64,000 nt of DNA. Origin: Ulota crispa (lineage: Eukaryota > Streptophyta > Bryopsida > Orthotrichales > Orthotrichaceae). The translations under genes and the position numbers were made by a program. Every line of letters begins with the position of its first letter. Position 1 is the first letter of the stretch. The DNA lies in the NCBI GenBank assembly GCA_963920765.1, contig OY987247.1, positions 11,318,471 through 11,382,470 on the forward strand, in the 5' to 3' direction. This document shows, piece after piece, positions 10,844-23,650 of this stretch. The notes under the pieces are model-generated. The model saw nothing but the letters and a program-made list of their open reading frames with translations, did not search any database and was not told the DNA's origin.

Positions 10844-10993
10844 ACATGTAAAATGCAACAATTGTTTAAGATTACATGTAAAATGCAATAATTGTTTAAG
10901 ATTACATGTAAAATGCAATAATTGTTTAAGATTATATGTAAAATGCAACAATTGTTTAAGATTACATGTAAAATGTAACAATTGTTTAAGATT
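10844..10993 (+). repeat. Minisatellite, 5 x 30 bp
   Basis: Five consecutive 30-bp units starting ACATGTAAAATGCAACAATT, with one to three differences between units. Because 30 is a multiple of three and the unit lacks stops in some frames, both strands stay open across the array. That is a by-product of the period, not evidence of a protein. 10994-11458 is AT-rich with nothing recognised. Confidence 0.97.
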
Positions 10994-11462
10994 ATTACTC
11001 ACTCTTGAAACTTAGATGAGTCAGCTTTGTTATCTACAATAGAGTTTTTCCTTAAATATTTACATTTAATGAATTTGGACTATAATGGTCAAAAACTTTC
11101 AAAAGGCCTTAAACTACTTATAAATTGAGGTTTCTTGTATCAAAAACCACACGGCCGCAATACTCACACACTTGCACTTAATACAAAGCTTTAAGAACTC
11201 AACTTTCTTGCACTTGTTAAAATCACACTTAACCAAACAACCATCTTTTTTCATTGCAAATAAAATAAATAAAAATTTGGTTAACCTCCAAACTATAAAA
11301 ATATTTATTACAAAGTTTAATGTGTATGTGAAAATTACAAAACCAACAATATAGTAGAGATAAAACAATCATTACACTATGTAAATTGTTCATAGATAAA
11401 CACATTTGAAAAAAACAATCAATACATTAAACCAAAGAGCTCACTTTAAATAAACATCTAAA

Positions 11463-12186
11463 GGGTGATTGCAAAAACACTTGTACTATTTTTTGTTCCC
11501 TTCACCTCCTGCAAGTGCTTTTTGGCTTGTAATTTTTGCGCAACAAGTTCTTTTGAGTTGAAATTTCAAAGGAAAGTACATGTCATAATTAAATACCTTC
11601 CATAACTTTTGTGATTTTTTTTAATTATTTTACTATTTTTGAACAGCCCCCAAATAAGTGTCTACCTTGGCCATTTTGGGGTTTTTACTACTATTTTGGG
11701 TCCAAAAAAGCTTTTCTAGGGCTATAAATCAGGGATGTTGTTCATGGAGCATGCTTACACGCATTTGTGCAAGGGTTTGCAAAATTATAAATTCCATGGC
11801 ATCTTCATTGTCTCAAAGTGGGCATCCTATCTCCCTTCATTAGCAAAATACAAAGAAATTCCTCAACAAAGCAATTGTACAATGTGAATGTATTTAATGG
11901 GTTCTCAAATGACCAATTTTTATTTTATTTTATTGAATTATTTTACGATTTTCTAAAGGAAGAAAGAAATTGGCTTTTTGTTGGTGATTTTGTTTTGTGC
12001 ATAACTTTTAGAATAAAAAATTTCTAGGTCTGAATTTTCACAAGTATGTTATTTTAAGTGCTTTACAAATTATCCATATTTTATTTTATTTTTTAAAAAT
12101 TATTCCAAAAGCTCATAATACTACCTAGTAGTACCAATACTAAGGGTGTTTGAGACAAAATTGTGAAGTGTTTCTTACAACTACCC
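11463..12186 (+). mobile_element. GGGTGATTGC family element, copy B
   Basis: Uninterrupted 724-bp copy. It starts GGGTGATTGCAAAAACACTT, ends AAGTGTTTCTTACAACTACCC, and is flanked by TAAA on both sides (11459-11462 and 12187-12190). It is the reference for the size of the family. The next 630 bp are AT-rich with no feature. Confidence 0.85.
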
Positions 12187-12822
12187 TAAATCAAAATTTG
12201 CAAAGATAACAAAAAAAACTCTTATCAAGCACCTTCATCAACACAAAGAATCTCAAACCTCTAGCACTATATTTAAGGTAATCACCTTAAACCGACAATC
12301 AAATAAAAAGTACATGATTCACAATCATTACACTATATATTAGTCTTGATTTAAACTTTACATCTTCAACTTGTAACATCAAATTAAGATGATCACTTCA
12401 AATAAACACCCAAATAAAAAATCACACAACTTAATATTGTCCAAAATAATACCATTGTTTTAAATTGCACATCTTGAATTTGTAGCATCATTTTAAGGTG
12501 ATTACCTTAAACTAACACACAAATAGAAAATCACACAACTCACAATCTTTGTTCAATATAACAAACTTGTTTTAAGCCAATTCCCTCTATCTATATATAG
12601 TGTGAAGTTTTTTTAATGATGGAATGGTAAACATTTGGATAACAAGAATCACCTTAGTGAGTTTTTTATGCTTTCATTTACCTTAGCAATTCCTTAGAGA
12701 CACGTTAAACTAGTTGAGGATGCTATTGCTTGCTTTAAAAGAGATTTGTCTTAAGTAAGTGAAAACATGTACCATCAAATTTGTTGAAATGGCAACTTTT
12801 GGGGGTTATTTTTACAAAAAAA

Positions 12823-13227
12823 GGAAATTGCTAAAGCCACACCCAAAATTGCTAACGCCACACCCCAAGGTGTGCTTTGAGCATGAACTATGAGAATTTA
12901 ATGTTGATTTTTTAAATTTGGATCAAAAGATTTGTTTCACCTTTATCATCCTAATACTATATTCAAATAAATTGGAGGTGCTTGAATTTGAAACTAAAAA
13001 CATAAGACTTTTGAAATATTTAAAGCAAAAATTCATTAAGAACTTAACAATGGCACAATAATAGGTCAATGAAGATTTGTATTTGTTCTTATTTCTTTCA
13101 AGAAGGTGGTAATGCTTTGATTGAATGAATGATGGACCACTTGATTAAAAAATAGCTTTAAATTTGCAAAATAAATGCTTATGGGGGTGTGATGTCAGCA
13201 ATTTTGGGTGTGGCTTTAGCAATTCCC
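12823..13227. mobile_element. MITE with about 45-bp inverted ends
   Basis: The left end (GGAAATTGCTAAAGCCACAC through CACACCCC) and the right end (GGGGTGTG through GTGTGGCTTTAGCAATTCCC) are complementary over about 45 bp. Both flanks are A runs, so the target duplication cannot be measured. The superfamily cannot be decided from the tips. Confidence 0.75.
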
Positions 13228-13621
13228 TAAAAAAAACAAGAAGAGAAGAGGAGTCTATAAGTCCATTGATGGTTTGAAGTGCAAGACATGTTGCAATTTT
13301 AGTAGAATTGCACCTTTGTTACAATTTTCATTCCAACACTTCTTCCTCCTTGAAAAATCTCAACATTGTCTTTTGTAGATCCTTGTGTTGTATTGACAAA
13401 ATATGTTGTCAATCTAACCCCTAAAGGCTCAAAAATCTTCTTTGGCAGCATAAAAAACTTGGGCAAGGTAGTACTTGTAGAATAATAAATACATTTTCAA
13501 AAATAATCTAGAAAATGTATTTAAATGGAGTTGCTTTTCAATGCAACAATTTTCAAAACATTTCAATTTGTAGAAAAAAGTTATGATGAAATATGTAATT
13601 TTATTTGCACAAGGGGCAGCA

Positions 13622-14342
13622 AGGTAGTTGCAAGAATGATCTGCTAGTTTTGTCTCAAATAGCCATAGTACTAGTAATATTATGAGCTTTTGAAATAATT
13701 TTTTTAGTGAAATAAAATACGGACAATTTGAAAAGCACTTAAAGTAGCATAATTGTGAAAATTCAGACCTAGAAAAAAAAATGTAAAAGTTACGCACAAA
13801 AATGGAGGGACAAAAATTACCACAAAAAAAGATAATTTCCTTTTTGCGTTTTAGAAAATAGAAAAAATTCAATAATAAAAAATAAAAAATGGCCATTTTG
13901 GATCTCTCTCATTGGCTTGAATTGATGCAAGTGTTTTTTGGAGGAAGATTTTTGTCTTTCACCAATGGAGGGAAAAAAGATGCGCACTTTGAGACAATGT
14001 GCAGGGCAAGCTTTTTGAGTTTAGTAAAACTGGTCAATTAATCTAAGTAGTGATGCCTCCTAGACCACTTCCCTAATTTGTGGCTTTGGATTTGCTATTT
14101 TGGGCCCAAAATAGTATTGAAAACCACCAAAACCACAAAGGTAGATATGCAATTGGGATCCACTTAAAAATAGTAAGATAATTAAAAAAAACAAAAAAAT
14201 AATGAATGTCAATAACTTTCATGTTCACCTTACTCTAAAATTTCAGGTCACAATGATTAAAACCGCAAAAGATAGGACCCAAAAACCACCCACATGAGGC
14301 GAAGGGGACAGAAAGTAGGATAGGTCATTCTTGCAATCACCC
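13622..14342 (-). mobile_element. GGGTGATTGC family element, copy C (inverted)
   Basis: A 721-bp copy in the reverse orientation. It starts AGGTAGTTGCAAGAA and ends TTCTTGCAATCACCC, flanked by AGCA (13618-13621 and 14343-14346). A long minus-strand open frame inside it (about 13.43-13.90 kb) is low-complexity Phe/Leu/Lys sequence crossing the element border and is not a gene. 14347-15262 is AT-rich with no gene. Confidence 0.8.
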
Positions 14343-15266
14343 AGCACAAGCATAACTTTTTACTTTACACCTTAAATTGTGGTATCTTGCTCAAAGATTG
14401 AGGGAGATATTTCTTTGTCAAATGTGACTCAACCTCATTTCATGAAGGCAATTGTTTTTTCTTACTATTCTATACTTCACCTTTGTTGGAAGTGGCACTA
14501 TTTTAATCAAGCTTGTCAAAGCCATGGTTTTGGTTGATTTCCCTTTTTTTTCCCCTCCCCTAAAGCTAACTAAAATCTAAACCTTCATCATTCACATTTT
14601 GAAAATATTATTGTATGTGGAAGTTAAAAATTGTTGAGAAAAAAAAGCTCAAAAAACAGCTTTGAATGAGAATTTTCTTGAAGCTGGTTTTGTATTCTAT
14701 TTTTTTAGTATGTATTTCCCCATTCAAAATGTTATGAATTTTTTAAAGCATATGACTGGCTCTATTATGGATTCTATTTTGAAAAATAAAAATAAAAAAG
14801 TAAAATCTATGAATGCAAAAGCCTCCCAAATTAGAGGTGCCCAAAATCTAAATGCCCCCAAAAAAACTATTTTTCACTTCAAGCCTTATAATTTCACAAT
14901 CTATGCAATAAACATCTTTCATCTTTTTATTGAAACTTAATAAAGTAAGTTACTATTAGATCCTATAATCAACTGCACCAAAATTTCATTTTCAATTTCT
15001 TTTTTGCCTTTGCTATCAAAATAGCTCACTTTGAGTGATTTTTGGTGAAACATAGTCAAATGGCCTTTCGGGTCTAACTAAATTGACATACTCTTGAAAG
15101 TTTTGCAATTTTGGAAAGCATTGTTTTTATGTGGGGTGTTACTAAACAAATTCACACCTTGGTTAAGTAGAATTATTTTTGGGGCTACTAAATTTTCTGT
15201 TTGTAAAATCTAACCTAGAAACATGTGATTGTTAGCAATTTCTAACACCTGTTGATTTGGTCTTAA

Positions 15267-15910
15267 CCCCTCACCGCTCATGCTATTTTTGAGTATCTCA
15301 AAATTTGGTTGAAAGTGAACAAAATGTTGACATTTTGATCAATCTTAGCTATTTTTTCTGAAATGCAACTCTACAAATTCAAAGTAGATATGTTATACAT
15401 CACATAGGAAAAGAAACCACAACTATATCATTTATGGATTGAAAGATAATAATGTTTGATCATGAGGGTGTTAAAATTGCAAAAGTGATTTCAAATCTTT
15501 CAATCCTCTTTTTGCATCTCAAACCTAAAATTCAGGGTACTAAAAAAATATAAGTATGTAAAGTATAACATGCATAACCCCAATCAATTTACGGCTTCTC
15601 AAAATCTATTTTACAATTTTTTAAATTGAATTTTTAATATGATTTTTTCTCCAAGTTCTAGTGTATTTGAGGCTCATTTCCAAGAGCCTTCAACACTAGA
15701 AAGTGAAGATTTGCAATGGACACCCTTGCACAAAATCTTGAATAGACAAATTGTGTTAATTCATTTTCAAAATCAGATTCCTAATGCAAACTAGACTTCA
15801 ATAAGAATTGAAAAATAATAATAACCACTAAAAAAAATCTTAAAAAAAGGTCGCACATCTCTGAATAAAATTCAGAGGGGCCCAATTTGGGGCCCTTGGG
15901 CGGTGAGGGG
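15267..15910 (+). mobile_element. TTAA element, CCCCTCACCG family, copy 1
   Basis: A 644-bp element flanked by TTAA (15263-15266 and 15911-15914). Left tip CCCCTCACCGC, right tip GGGCGGTGAGGGG. It aligns over its full length with 30299-30944, with shared internal blocks such as CAAGAGCC...AACACTAGAAAGTGAAGATTTGCAAT (about 15680-15717). No open frame of note. 15915-16860 is AT-rich with no supported gene. Confidence 0.9.
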
Positions 15911-16859
15911 TTAATGTTGTATAGCAACCAGAACTTGCGAATAAGTCATAATTTTGGCCAAATGTAACTATGAGTTGCCAGAACTCACAGCCAAACATGT
16001 TTTCCTATTGTTTTTGTGCCCTAACTCGCCTAACAATGTATTTAACTAATTATTAACTATTCACTCTACACTATTCACGTTATTCTGGACTGCGTCTATC
16101 CCTAAACATTGGGAAATTTGCATAGACCTCCCAATGTTATGCAAAGATTCAATCAAATTCTCTTTTTGTATAATTATTTCTTGACTGTGGACAATTCAGA
16201 ATCAGATAAATACTCCCTTACAGACAACAAAGATAGAATTTTTGTTAAATATTTTGTGCTCTTAAACACGGCAAAGGAGAATTCGCACTACAAACAATAC
16301 TGACAGTTTACTATCATGAATATGTGCAACCTGCTACAAATTGTGTTATTTATATATTAAAGCTTGAGTTTAGCTTTGTGAGTAGGGGAACTGCACTCTT
16401 GTGCATTCTGCATATTATAACTTACTACGAGACATTTTTCGCACTGGTTTCACGAGTTTTTCATCGAGACTTTAAAAGTGTTGCCAACTATTTCACTAGC
16501 ACAACATTCCTACAAGCAGGGCTGGATCTTTGCGACAAAGAGATTTAAAACTGCTATTATGAGTGAGAATTGAGAAGGTCTTGATGTGTTTTCAAAAAAA
16601 CACGACATTGCTGATATTAGTATAATCAATAAGGAATGAACCTCTGAAGCCAATTCCGATTTATTGCAATAGTTTGGGATTATTTTGGACAAAGCTATTT
16701 TGTGAGCATGTAAAGGTGAACCATGGGGGTGAGTCAAGATTTTGTGAGCAAGAATGGATTTTGCGCTGAAAATCAGGGAAAAAACTAAAAAACATCAAAT
16801 TTTTTTAAGAGATGAAAGTTTTAAAATATAGGCCCTATGTACATTACAAAAAAGTCTAG

Positions 16860-18483
16860 GCTCATGGCTCACAGTTTCCAGATCCATGCTCACGATATAG
16901 CATTCCCCAAGTTATTTGCTCCAACCTGGTGCTCCCTGCATAATGAAGCGTAGAGTGTTCACAAATTTTAAACGACATCTCGAAGCTCTGCCATAGATGG
17001 TGAGGAGGAATTAGACAGAACTTACAAGGCAGAGTGAAAATAAGGCAACGATGCTTCTGAAAAGTACCGCAAGCTGGCTTGGCAATTGCCAGTTCGCCTT
17101 CAGTGCATGGGAATGAACACACTATGGCAGTAGACAGGTGTTGAGACTTCCTGAGTGGTGAAATGTTTGCTATCAAAAGCAAATACTACATGATTTGACT
17201 TGCGAAACAGTATGGTATGCAATTCTCCAATTCAAACGTGTTTACAATTGGGGTGTCAAACTTTGTGATTTCTGCTTTAAAATATGCAAGCTTTGGTATC
17301 AAATTGAGCACAATAAACTACGAGTTTTTTTATTCTACCTCAGAAAATAATACTACTTCAAATGCATTCCCTTTGTGCCCTCTCTTTTGAAGGAAAATTT
17401 GATATATACGCCTGAAGTTCAGATGCCCTTGGTATTTCAGAAATTGCACAAATACCCTTGGACCATAACTTTCAGATATTTGTTTTATTATGCACGCCAC
17501 TTCCTTCTTCCTTTCTGCGCAAGCAAAGTAAGAAAGAAGCAGACAAGCCCATAAAAAGAGGAGGAAGTGAAATGCACAAGAAATAGTGTGCACAACAAAA
17601 CAAATGCCTGAAAAATATGTTCCAAACTTAGGTATTTGTGCAACTTCTGAAAACCCATGGGCATCTGTACAAATATTGCAAACTTCAAGGATATCCATCA
17701 AATTATCCCTGGTTTCAACAAAGGCTTCATTCACGCTAGCTAATATCTTAGGAGCTGTTCTTCCTCTTTGCATGACATTCTAGGTTTTCACTGCAAACGA
17801 ACAGAGTTGCTGAGTCGTTGTGTTTGCTCCACAATAAAATATAGTGATAGAGAATATGAATCTTATGGTACCGAAAACCTTTCTCTTCAGAGGGCTGATT
17901 TGATGTCAAAAGTTGGGATTGACCAGTGGCTGTGTACACATCGTGCAGATAGTCTGTAGAAGACTGTCATATGGATGCAAACAAACATCAGCTTACCCAT
18001 TCCAAATCCCCGTGATGGTTGACGTCCGCCGATTTGATCATATGCAACAAATGTATTGAAAGAGAATCCGTCATCAATTGGTTGTCTCTTTTAAATGTAC
18101 TCAATGGGAGTGACCCACGGCTGAAAAAACTACTAGAAAAGTCGACCCACTTTTGTTACATAAGACCTAGTACTTTCAAAAAAACGACCCAAATTGATAG
18201 CCTACCTGAATTCATGTCCTCTTTCTGTACCAACACTACACAATCTAATCAAATATGTGAGTAAGAATTGGTGGATCAATTGACACAATATCCATTGCCA
18301 GTAATTGAATACAAATTTGCTAAACATGTAAAGCACGGTTGAATTCTTCTCTGTTCACATCAACGTTCCAAAACCACAGTGAGTAATGTCTAGAAATCTT
18401 AGAAGATGCGTACATTTTGACTAAGAGGATATGTATTACCTAAACATTAAAATAAACAGTATCGAGCATGGTTGTCACATTGG
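16860..18483. other. Low-repeat island without a recognised gene
   Basis: Base composition is more balanced than in the surroundings. None of the repeat families seen elsewhere occurs here. Open frames exist on both strands (longest about 147 codons, minus strand, 17330-17773), but they overlap each other on opposite strands and I recognise no domain. It may hold a non-coding transcript, decayed gene exons or unique intergenic DNA. Confidence 0.4.
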
Positions 18484-18830
18484 ACCACCCGCTCGTTTGC
18501 TTGCCCCTCTGTGTAGAGGGCCCAATTGAGCTCATGTCTGTCCAATGTAGTTAACGCATAGTTTACTTCAAAAAATGATAAAAAAAACTTATTTTGTAAA
18601 CGCTAGTGATACTCATTGTTGCCAATATGAAGTCCAAATGTGGAATTAATGTCAGATTACGTAGTGAAAATGAAAAATAGTATTATGATTCTTCTTTTGT
18701 TAGGTCAATAACTTTAAAAATGCCCTAAAAAGAAAAAGTAGGCAAACACGTCCGTCCATGCCTTTTATTTTGTGTATTTGCCTGTGTTGTCCAACAGCCA
18801 AATCTCACCTGAAGTAACAACCATGCTATC
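18484..18830 (-). repeat. About 300-bp dispersed repeat, copy 2 (inverted)
   Basis: Matches 6285-6587 on the opposite strand through the stretch ACTCATTGTTGCCAATATGA and flanking sequence. One end has TTGTCACATTGGACC and the other TTGTCCAACAG, a weak terminal inverted repeat. Confidence 0.6.
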
Positions 18831-20031
18831 CACAGTGTTGCATTTTCTAATACTGTACTAACATGTGAAAAATTGACCATTCTCACAAATAACTATGCTT
18901 CGCTAGCCAGCACTGACAGTGGGAACCTTGGATTTCTTCTACGTAATTCTCTACTACAAATCCAAGGCAGCACTCACCAGACCGTGTTTTCGAGTGGTGG
19001 TAGAAACTTACAGCTCGTCGAGTTGCTCGAAGATCTACTGTCTACCTTTGAAATTGCAAAAAGGAGAACTGACCGACAAACCCAATGTATCTTCCGGCGC
19101 CTCGTTTGTAGCGTTTGCAGGACACCTGAAAAAGGAGCCTCTGATTTTCAACCATAACTGCGCCCAAAGGTACGAATTTCTCTTTCTGGAGGGTGTTTGT
19201 AGTATACTAGTCCTACTCCTACCGTCAGCTACGGTTTGAAAATCAAAAACTTCAAGCTCAATACGACACGGAGTATTCGATCAGTAACCCAGAGATATGA
19301 ATCTCAACCTTGATTTGCGGTGGGTAAGTACGACGGACCCTATCACGTATCGATGCAGAGTCTGCACACGTCAAACCCTAATTCCCTTTTCCTGACAGAG
19401 GTGAAATTCTTTGCACTTGTTGCGTACCAAGCAAATCCGACTGTGATCATCAATGACGCAAACACGAAAGACGGCTATTACTAACCTAGGGTTTCATAGA
19501 AAGAGCACGTACCTACGAGGTATGCAAGCTGTACCAATCTGCTCGAAGAAGCAAGCCTGGAGTTGTGGTCCAGCAGCATGCAGAGTAACTTCGTTACGAT
19601 GAGGTGTACCTGACCAGTTTCAAGTTCTGTAAGCAACCTGCTACACTTGCAGAAACTGTACTGGAGAGTGGAGAATGTAGAGGTTTCTAGTAAGCAGAGA
19701 CTCACACGGTCGCTGCTGCTCTGCTCCGGCGTACTACGACTACCAGTTCGCCGCAACTGGCTGCTCCAGGTCACTGAGGTCAAGGCTTGGTGCCAGCGAC
19801 TTTATTATTATAATGATAAGCTCATAAGAGCTGCTGCAATGAGGATCCGGTCGGTGTAATAACCCTGTGATAATTACATTTAAGCCAGTCAGGTATCCCC
19901 CTCCTCACCGTGGGACATGGCACGTTTCCAGCACGTTGATATTGAAAACACTAACGTCAAGTGCGTCAATACTGCAGTAATTCCTGCGGATGCAGAGGCT
20001 ACGATCACTTGGTCAGGTACCGGCAGTGTTC
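18831..20031. other. GC-richer island, no recognised gene
   Basis: Composition approaches that of the genic regions at 3 kb and 56 kb. Two overlapping plus-strand frames (18873-19157 and 18919-19239) lack recognisable domains. No splice-consistent gene model was found. It could be a promoter or the end of a non-coding transcript. Confidence 0.35.
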
Positions 20032-20035
20032 ATAA

Positions 20036-20964
20036 CCCCTGAAGGCTCAAGTGTCCCCTCGGGGGACAAATGGACCTCGGGCATGTACCTGTGACTAAAC
20101 CAGTTTTATAATTTTTTTGAAACTTTTGAGGATTGTGGAGAATTCAAAGATGTGCGTGTACATCTAACTTTTTCTTCATTTTGACATTTATTGAAGAAGT
20201 TATGCATGAATTTCTGAACAACAAGGGAGTGTAGGCAGTCCGGGCAGCCCAAAAAACTTCTTTAAAAATTTGATTTTCAAAATTAAAAATCTGAAATTGA
20301 TTCTTTAGATTTTTACAAATGTGGGAAGCTGTGAATCATTCAATCCTAATTTATGAGTGAGGAGTTTTGGTTTTCGGGTAGGTATGGGATTCCCAAACCT
20401 CCATTCCTTTTGCCCCTTGTAAAATTTGGTCTTTGACTTTTTTTTTACTTTTTTTTTCCAAGTTGTAGTAAACTAAGATTCCTTGGTTTTCACCATTTGG
20501 ATCAAAGTTATTCAAATTTCTCAATTTTACATAAATCCTCCAAGTTTGCCTAGTATATATGCAAATTTCATGGCCTTCAGGCATTGCAAGATTTTACAAA
20601 GTATGTATCACACCTCCAATTCATTTGAGATATCTCCCACACATACCTAACTTGGTCTTCTACATGGGAAAAATAAACTTCAACTTTGCGTAGAGCAAAT
20701 TTTTTGATATAGGAGAGGTTGAAGGCTTCTGAATTATTTGGGCAGTAGGGAAAAAAACTTTTTTTATGACTTCAAATCTAAATATCTCACTCTTATATAT
20801 CTAGAATGAGATGACTTTTTCTCCCCAAGTACCTGTCATAGTTTAGGGCAAGATCCTACAATTGGATTTCCAATAAAAACAATTTTTCTTACCTTTTTAC
20901 TCATTCCTCCAAAAGTGGCAGTTTTGAGTGACTTTCACAGAAAAAGGGCTTGGGCCTTTAGGGG
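20036..20964 (-). mobile_element. CCCCTAAAGG-family element, ATAA target
   Basis: A 929-bp element, left tip CCCCTGAAGGCTC, right tip GGGCCTTTAGGGG. It is flanked by ATAA, not TTAA, on both sides (20032-20035 and 20965-20968). The left tip is the palindrome-bearing end of the family (GTCCCCTCGGGGGAC at about 20050-20064). The right tip is the end that carries CAAAAGTGGCAGTTTTGAG. A short open frame on the minus strand is not conserved between copies. Confidence 0.85.
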
Positions 20965-21162
20965 ATAACAGTGAAGTGTGAACTGTGGTTGTTTAGTAAT
21001 ATTTATTATCAAGTGTGTCTCTGCACCCTAAACCCTAAACCCTTTCAAATTGAAATATGCTTGTATTGTTTTCCTATATGGTAGCAGTATGATTGTAGTG
21101 TTTAAAAATCTCCTAAAATGGTTTTGTCATTTCATTTTCAAAATGTGACATACTACATTTAA

Positions 21163-22076
21163 CCCCTAAAGGACCAAGCAAAGTTTTCACCAAAAACTCT
21201 TCAAAACTGCTAGTCTTAGAGCATGAACCAAATTTGAAAAAAATCCATTTTTATGCGTATGTGACCATAGGATCTTGTGAAAGAATGATTATAGAAGACA
21301 TGGAAAAAAATTCAGAGTTTCCACCACATGAATTAGAAGTTAGAATGGTTTGAATATTCAAAAATGTCTTGTGAAAAATCGGGCAGCTACCCTTTAGAAG
21401 GTGAAATTCCTAAGGAAAAAAGGCCATGTGGGTGGTACTTCTCTAAATTCCTTATTCCACCTCAATAAAGCACATGTCAAAAAAGTTTCAAATCATTTGG
21501 AGTTGTATAACATATGGAAAAAAATTAGTAAGTGAAAAGAAGTAGAGAATGATTCAAAACACTAATTTGTTAAGAATATAATCATGGAAATGAAAAATGC
21601 CAATCCCAATGGTCATAATGCTGTCATAAACAATCGTTATCCTTTGGTTTTGTTTTGTTTTTCCAAAATGTTGAAAATTGAGTAAAATAAAGGACTTCAA
21701 AGTTTATTTTGGAGTAGAGAATTCATAATTGCCTGCAAACAAAAAAAATCCTTATAACTTTCATCTCATTGATCCAAACGGAATGATTCAAAGCTTCCTA
21801 CATTCACATAAATTTCCTAAACCAACTTTAAAATTTTGTTTTTGAAAAAAGTGATTTTTAAAATCTTCCCAGGCTGCCCAACAAACAAAAAAAACAACAT
21901 ATGAGGCCACAACTTTTTACTCATAATTCCAAATGTCATGAAATTTAGTGCATATGAAAGATAAACCTTGTCCCCACATTTTGTTAAAATTTCAGCCTAA
22001 AATATGAAAAGCTCTAATCACATGTACCTGCCTAAAATTGCTATGTTTTTATAAAGGGGGTCTAGTCCTTTAGGGA
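21163..22076 (+). mobile_element. CCCCTAAAGG-family element
   Basis: A 914-bp copy flanked by TTAA (21159-21162 and 22077-22080). Left tip CCCCTAAAGGACCAAG, right tip AGTCCTTTAGGGA. Between this element and the previous one (about 21028-21043) is a lone CCCTAAACCCTAAACCC, the plant telomere motif. It is too short to be a telomere. 22081-22719 is AT-rich with no gene. Confidence 0.88.
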
Positions 22077-22719
22077 TTAAGGCCAATTCTTGATTGTTTT
22101 CACCAATCAAAGATTCCATAACAGTTATTAAATTTCTTGTAGAACATTTTAAGGGTAGCCAAGAAAATGGGATTTTTGACCCTTTTTGTCCACTTAGCTA
22201 CACTTTGTGATTGTTATTTTTATCTATTTTGTGTGAAACTAGTCTTATTGGAAAGGTGGGAAATTGGAAACCTTGGCTTTTTAGAAATGCAAGGTTCTTT
22301 TCAATCAAAGCTTGCATGAAGCGTTAACATCCAAAACCACACAAGCATGAAAAACTAGAGATTCTCCACATACGGCTCACTCAATCATTATAGTATTTCA
22401 CCTCCAACGGTAGATCTAGCTAAAATTTTGATATGTGACAACAAACAAGGTGTCCTTCACATTTGTATGGTTGGATTGTTCAAATTGGGTCCATATTTGA
22501 TTCAACTGCACATCTAAATTTATCATCCTTGTTAGTGGGTATTTTGAAAATGGATGTGTTCCTTAAAAAGTTAACAAGGTAAGGCAGCCTAATTGTCAAG
22601 CCAACCTAAGTGCAATATTCATTGTAGGCTTTGCAGTGATAATGAATGTGAAACATGCTCTAGTTTGATGCATATTTTAAGTAGACTCTTCAACTTTGGT
22701 ATATACAATCAGTATCTAA

Positions 22720-23122
22720 GGCAGAAGCACCCATACTCAATAATTTAAGCGATTCTGCAAAAATTACGTAGTGTTTAAAGCAAAAAGAACATTTTTCCCC
22801 TATAGGAAGATAAGAAATATTGAGATTGCAAAATTTTCATAATTTTATGTGCAAAAATAAAAACTACTATGAATTTTGGGAAACAAAAAGTGTTCCAAAC
22901 CCACAAGCCACGGCCAATGTCTAGATGTATGCAATTTTGATACTAGCCAAACTAATTTCAGCTCATTGCTTTCTACCTCACTTTGGGACATGTGGCTTGA
23001 TGTGGCCCCAACCTTGAAAAAAGCAGAAAAACACATACCTAAGCACCTATCATTGCTCATGGTGGAAATAGCACCCCCTACTAGTTGGGAATGGGGCGTT
23101 ATCAGCTATGGGTGCTTCCACC
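22720..23122 (+). mobile_element. GGTGGAAGCACCCATA repeat element, copy 1
   Basis: Inverted ends GGCAGAAGCACCCATA (left) and TATGGGTGCTTCCACC (right). It aligns with 40718-41113 over its full length, including CTTAAGCGATTCTGCAA-like and AAGATAAGAAATATTG blocks. Target duplication is unclear. Confidence 0.7.
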
Positions 23123-23650
23123 TTACTGTACAAAAATATCACCTGGCTCTTAGGCTGTTGAAAGACCCCGGGAAAAGGAGGCTTTGCCAATCCTAAATGG
23201 AGGTTGTGATGAACATCCATTGAAAGTAACCTAATTTATAGTAAGGTACACACCCATTCCCAATTGCTCCCCAATACTGCACTCTATTTTTGGGGTGTTC
23301 ACCGTCCACTTTTGCACCCAAAGTGGAGCGGTGAATGTTGCTTGCACAAGCAGTTTTGCAACATGTCAGTTGGTAAGTTACCATGAGAGGATTGGAATTG
23401 GGACCGTCAAGTGCTATTATAGGAACACATCCAAGCGATTTCAAGGTTAGTCTAGAGTTGTTAATAGGGACCATATGAGCTGCAATTTTGCCCTTTAACA
23501 CAATATAATTTGCAATACTTTTTTTCACAAACATTACATTCCATGATAGCTTGTTGAAAGGCTAACCCTCTGGATTTTTCTTTGGAATTTTCCAAAACCT
23601 AGAGGTACCCCAATCCCTTAAACAATTGGGTACATGTCTGTCTACCTTAA

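Noticed and set aside
10844-10993. Direct repeat array considered as CRISPR
   Set aside because: Units are contiguous without spacers and the context is a plant genome; it is a minisatellite.
13429-13896. 155-codon minus-strand open frame
   Set aside because: It crosses the border of a transposable element, is dominated by Phe, Leu and Lys from AT-rich DNA and is not conserved in the other element copies.
21028-21043. CCCTAAACCCTAAACCC telomere-like motif
   Set aside because: Only about two and a half units, surrounded by ordinary repeats. It is an interstitial motif, not a telomere or a meaningful array.
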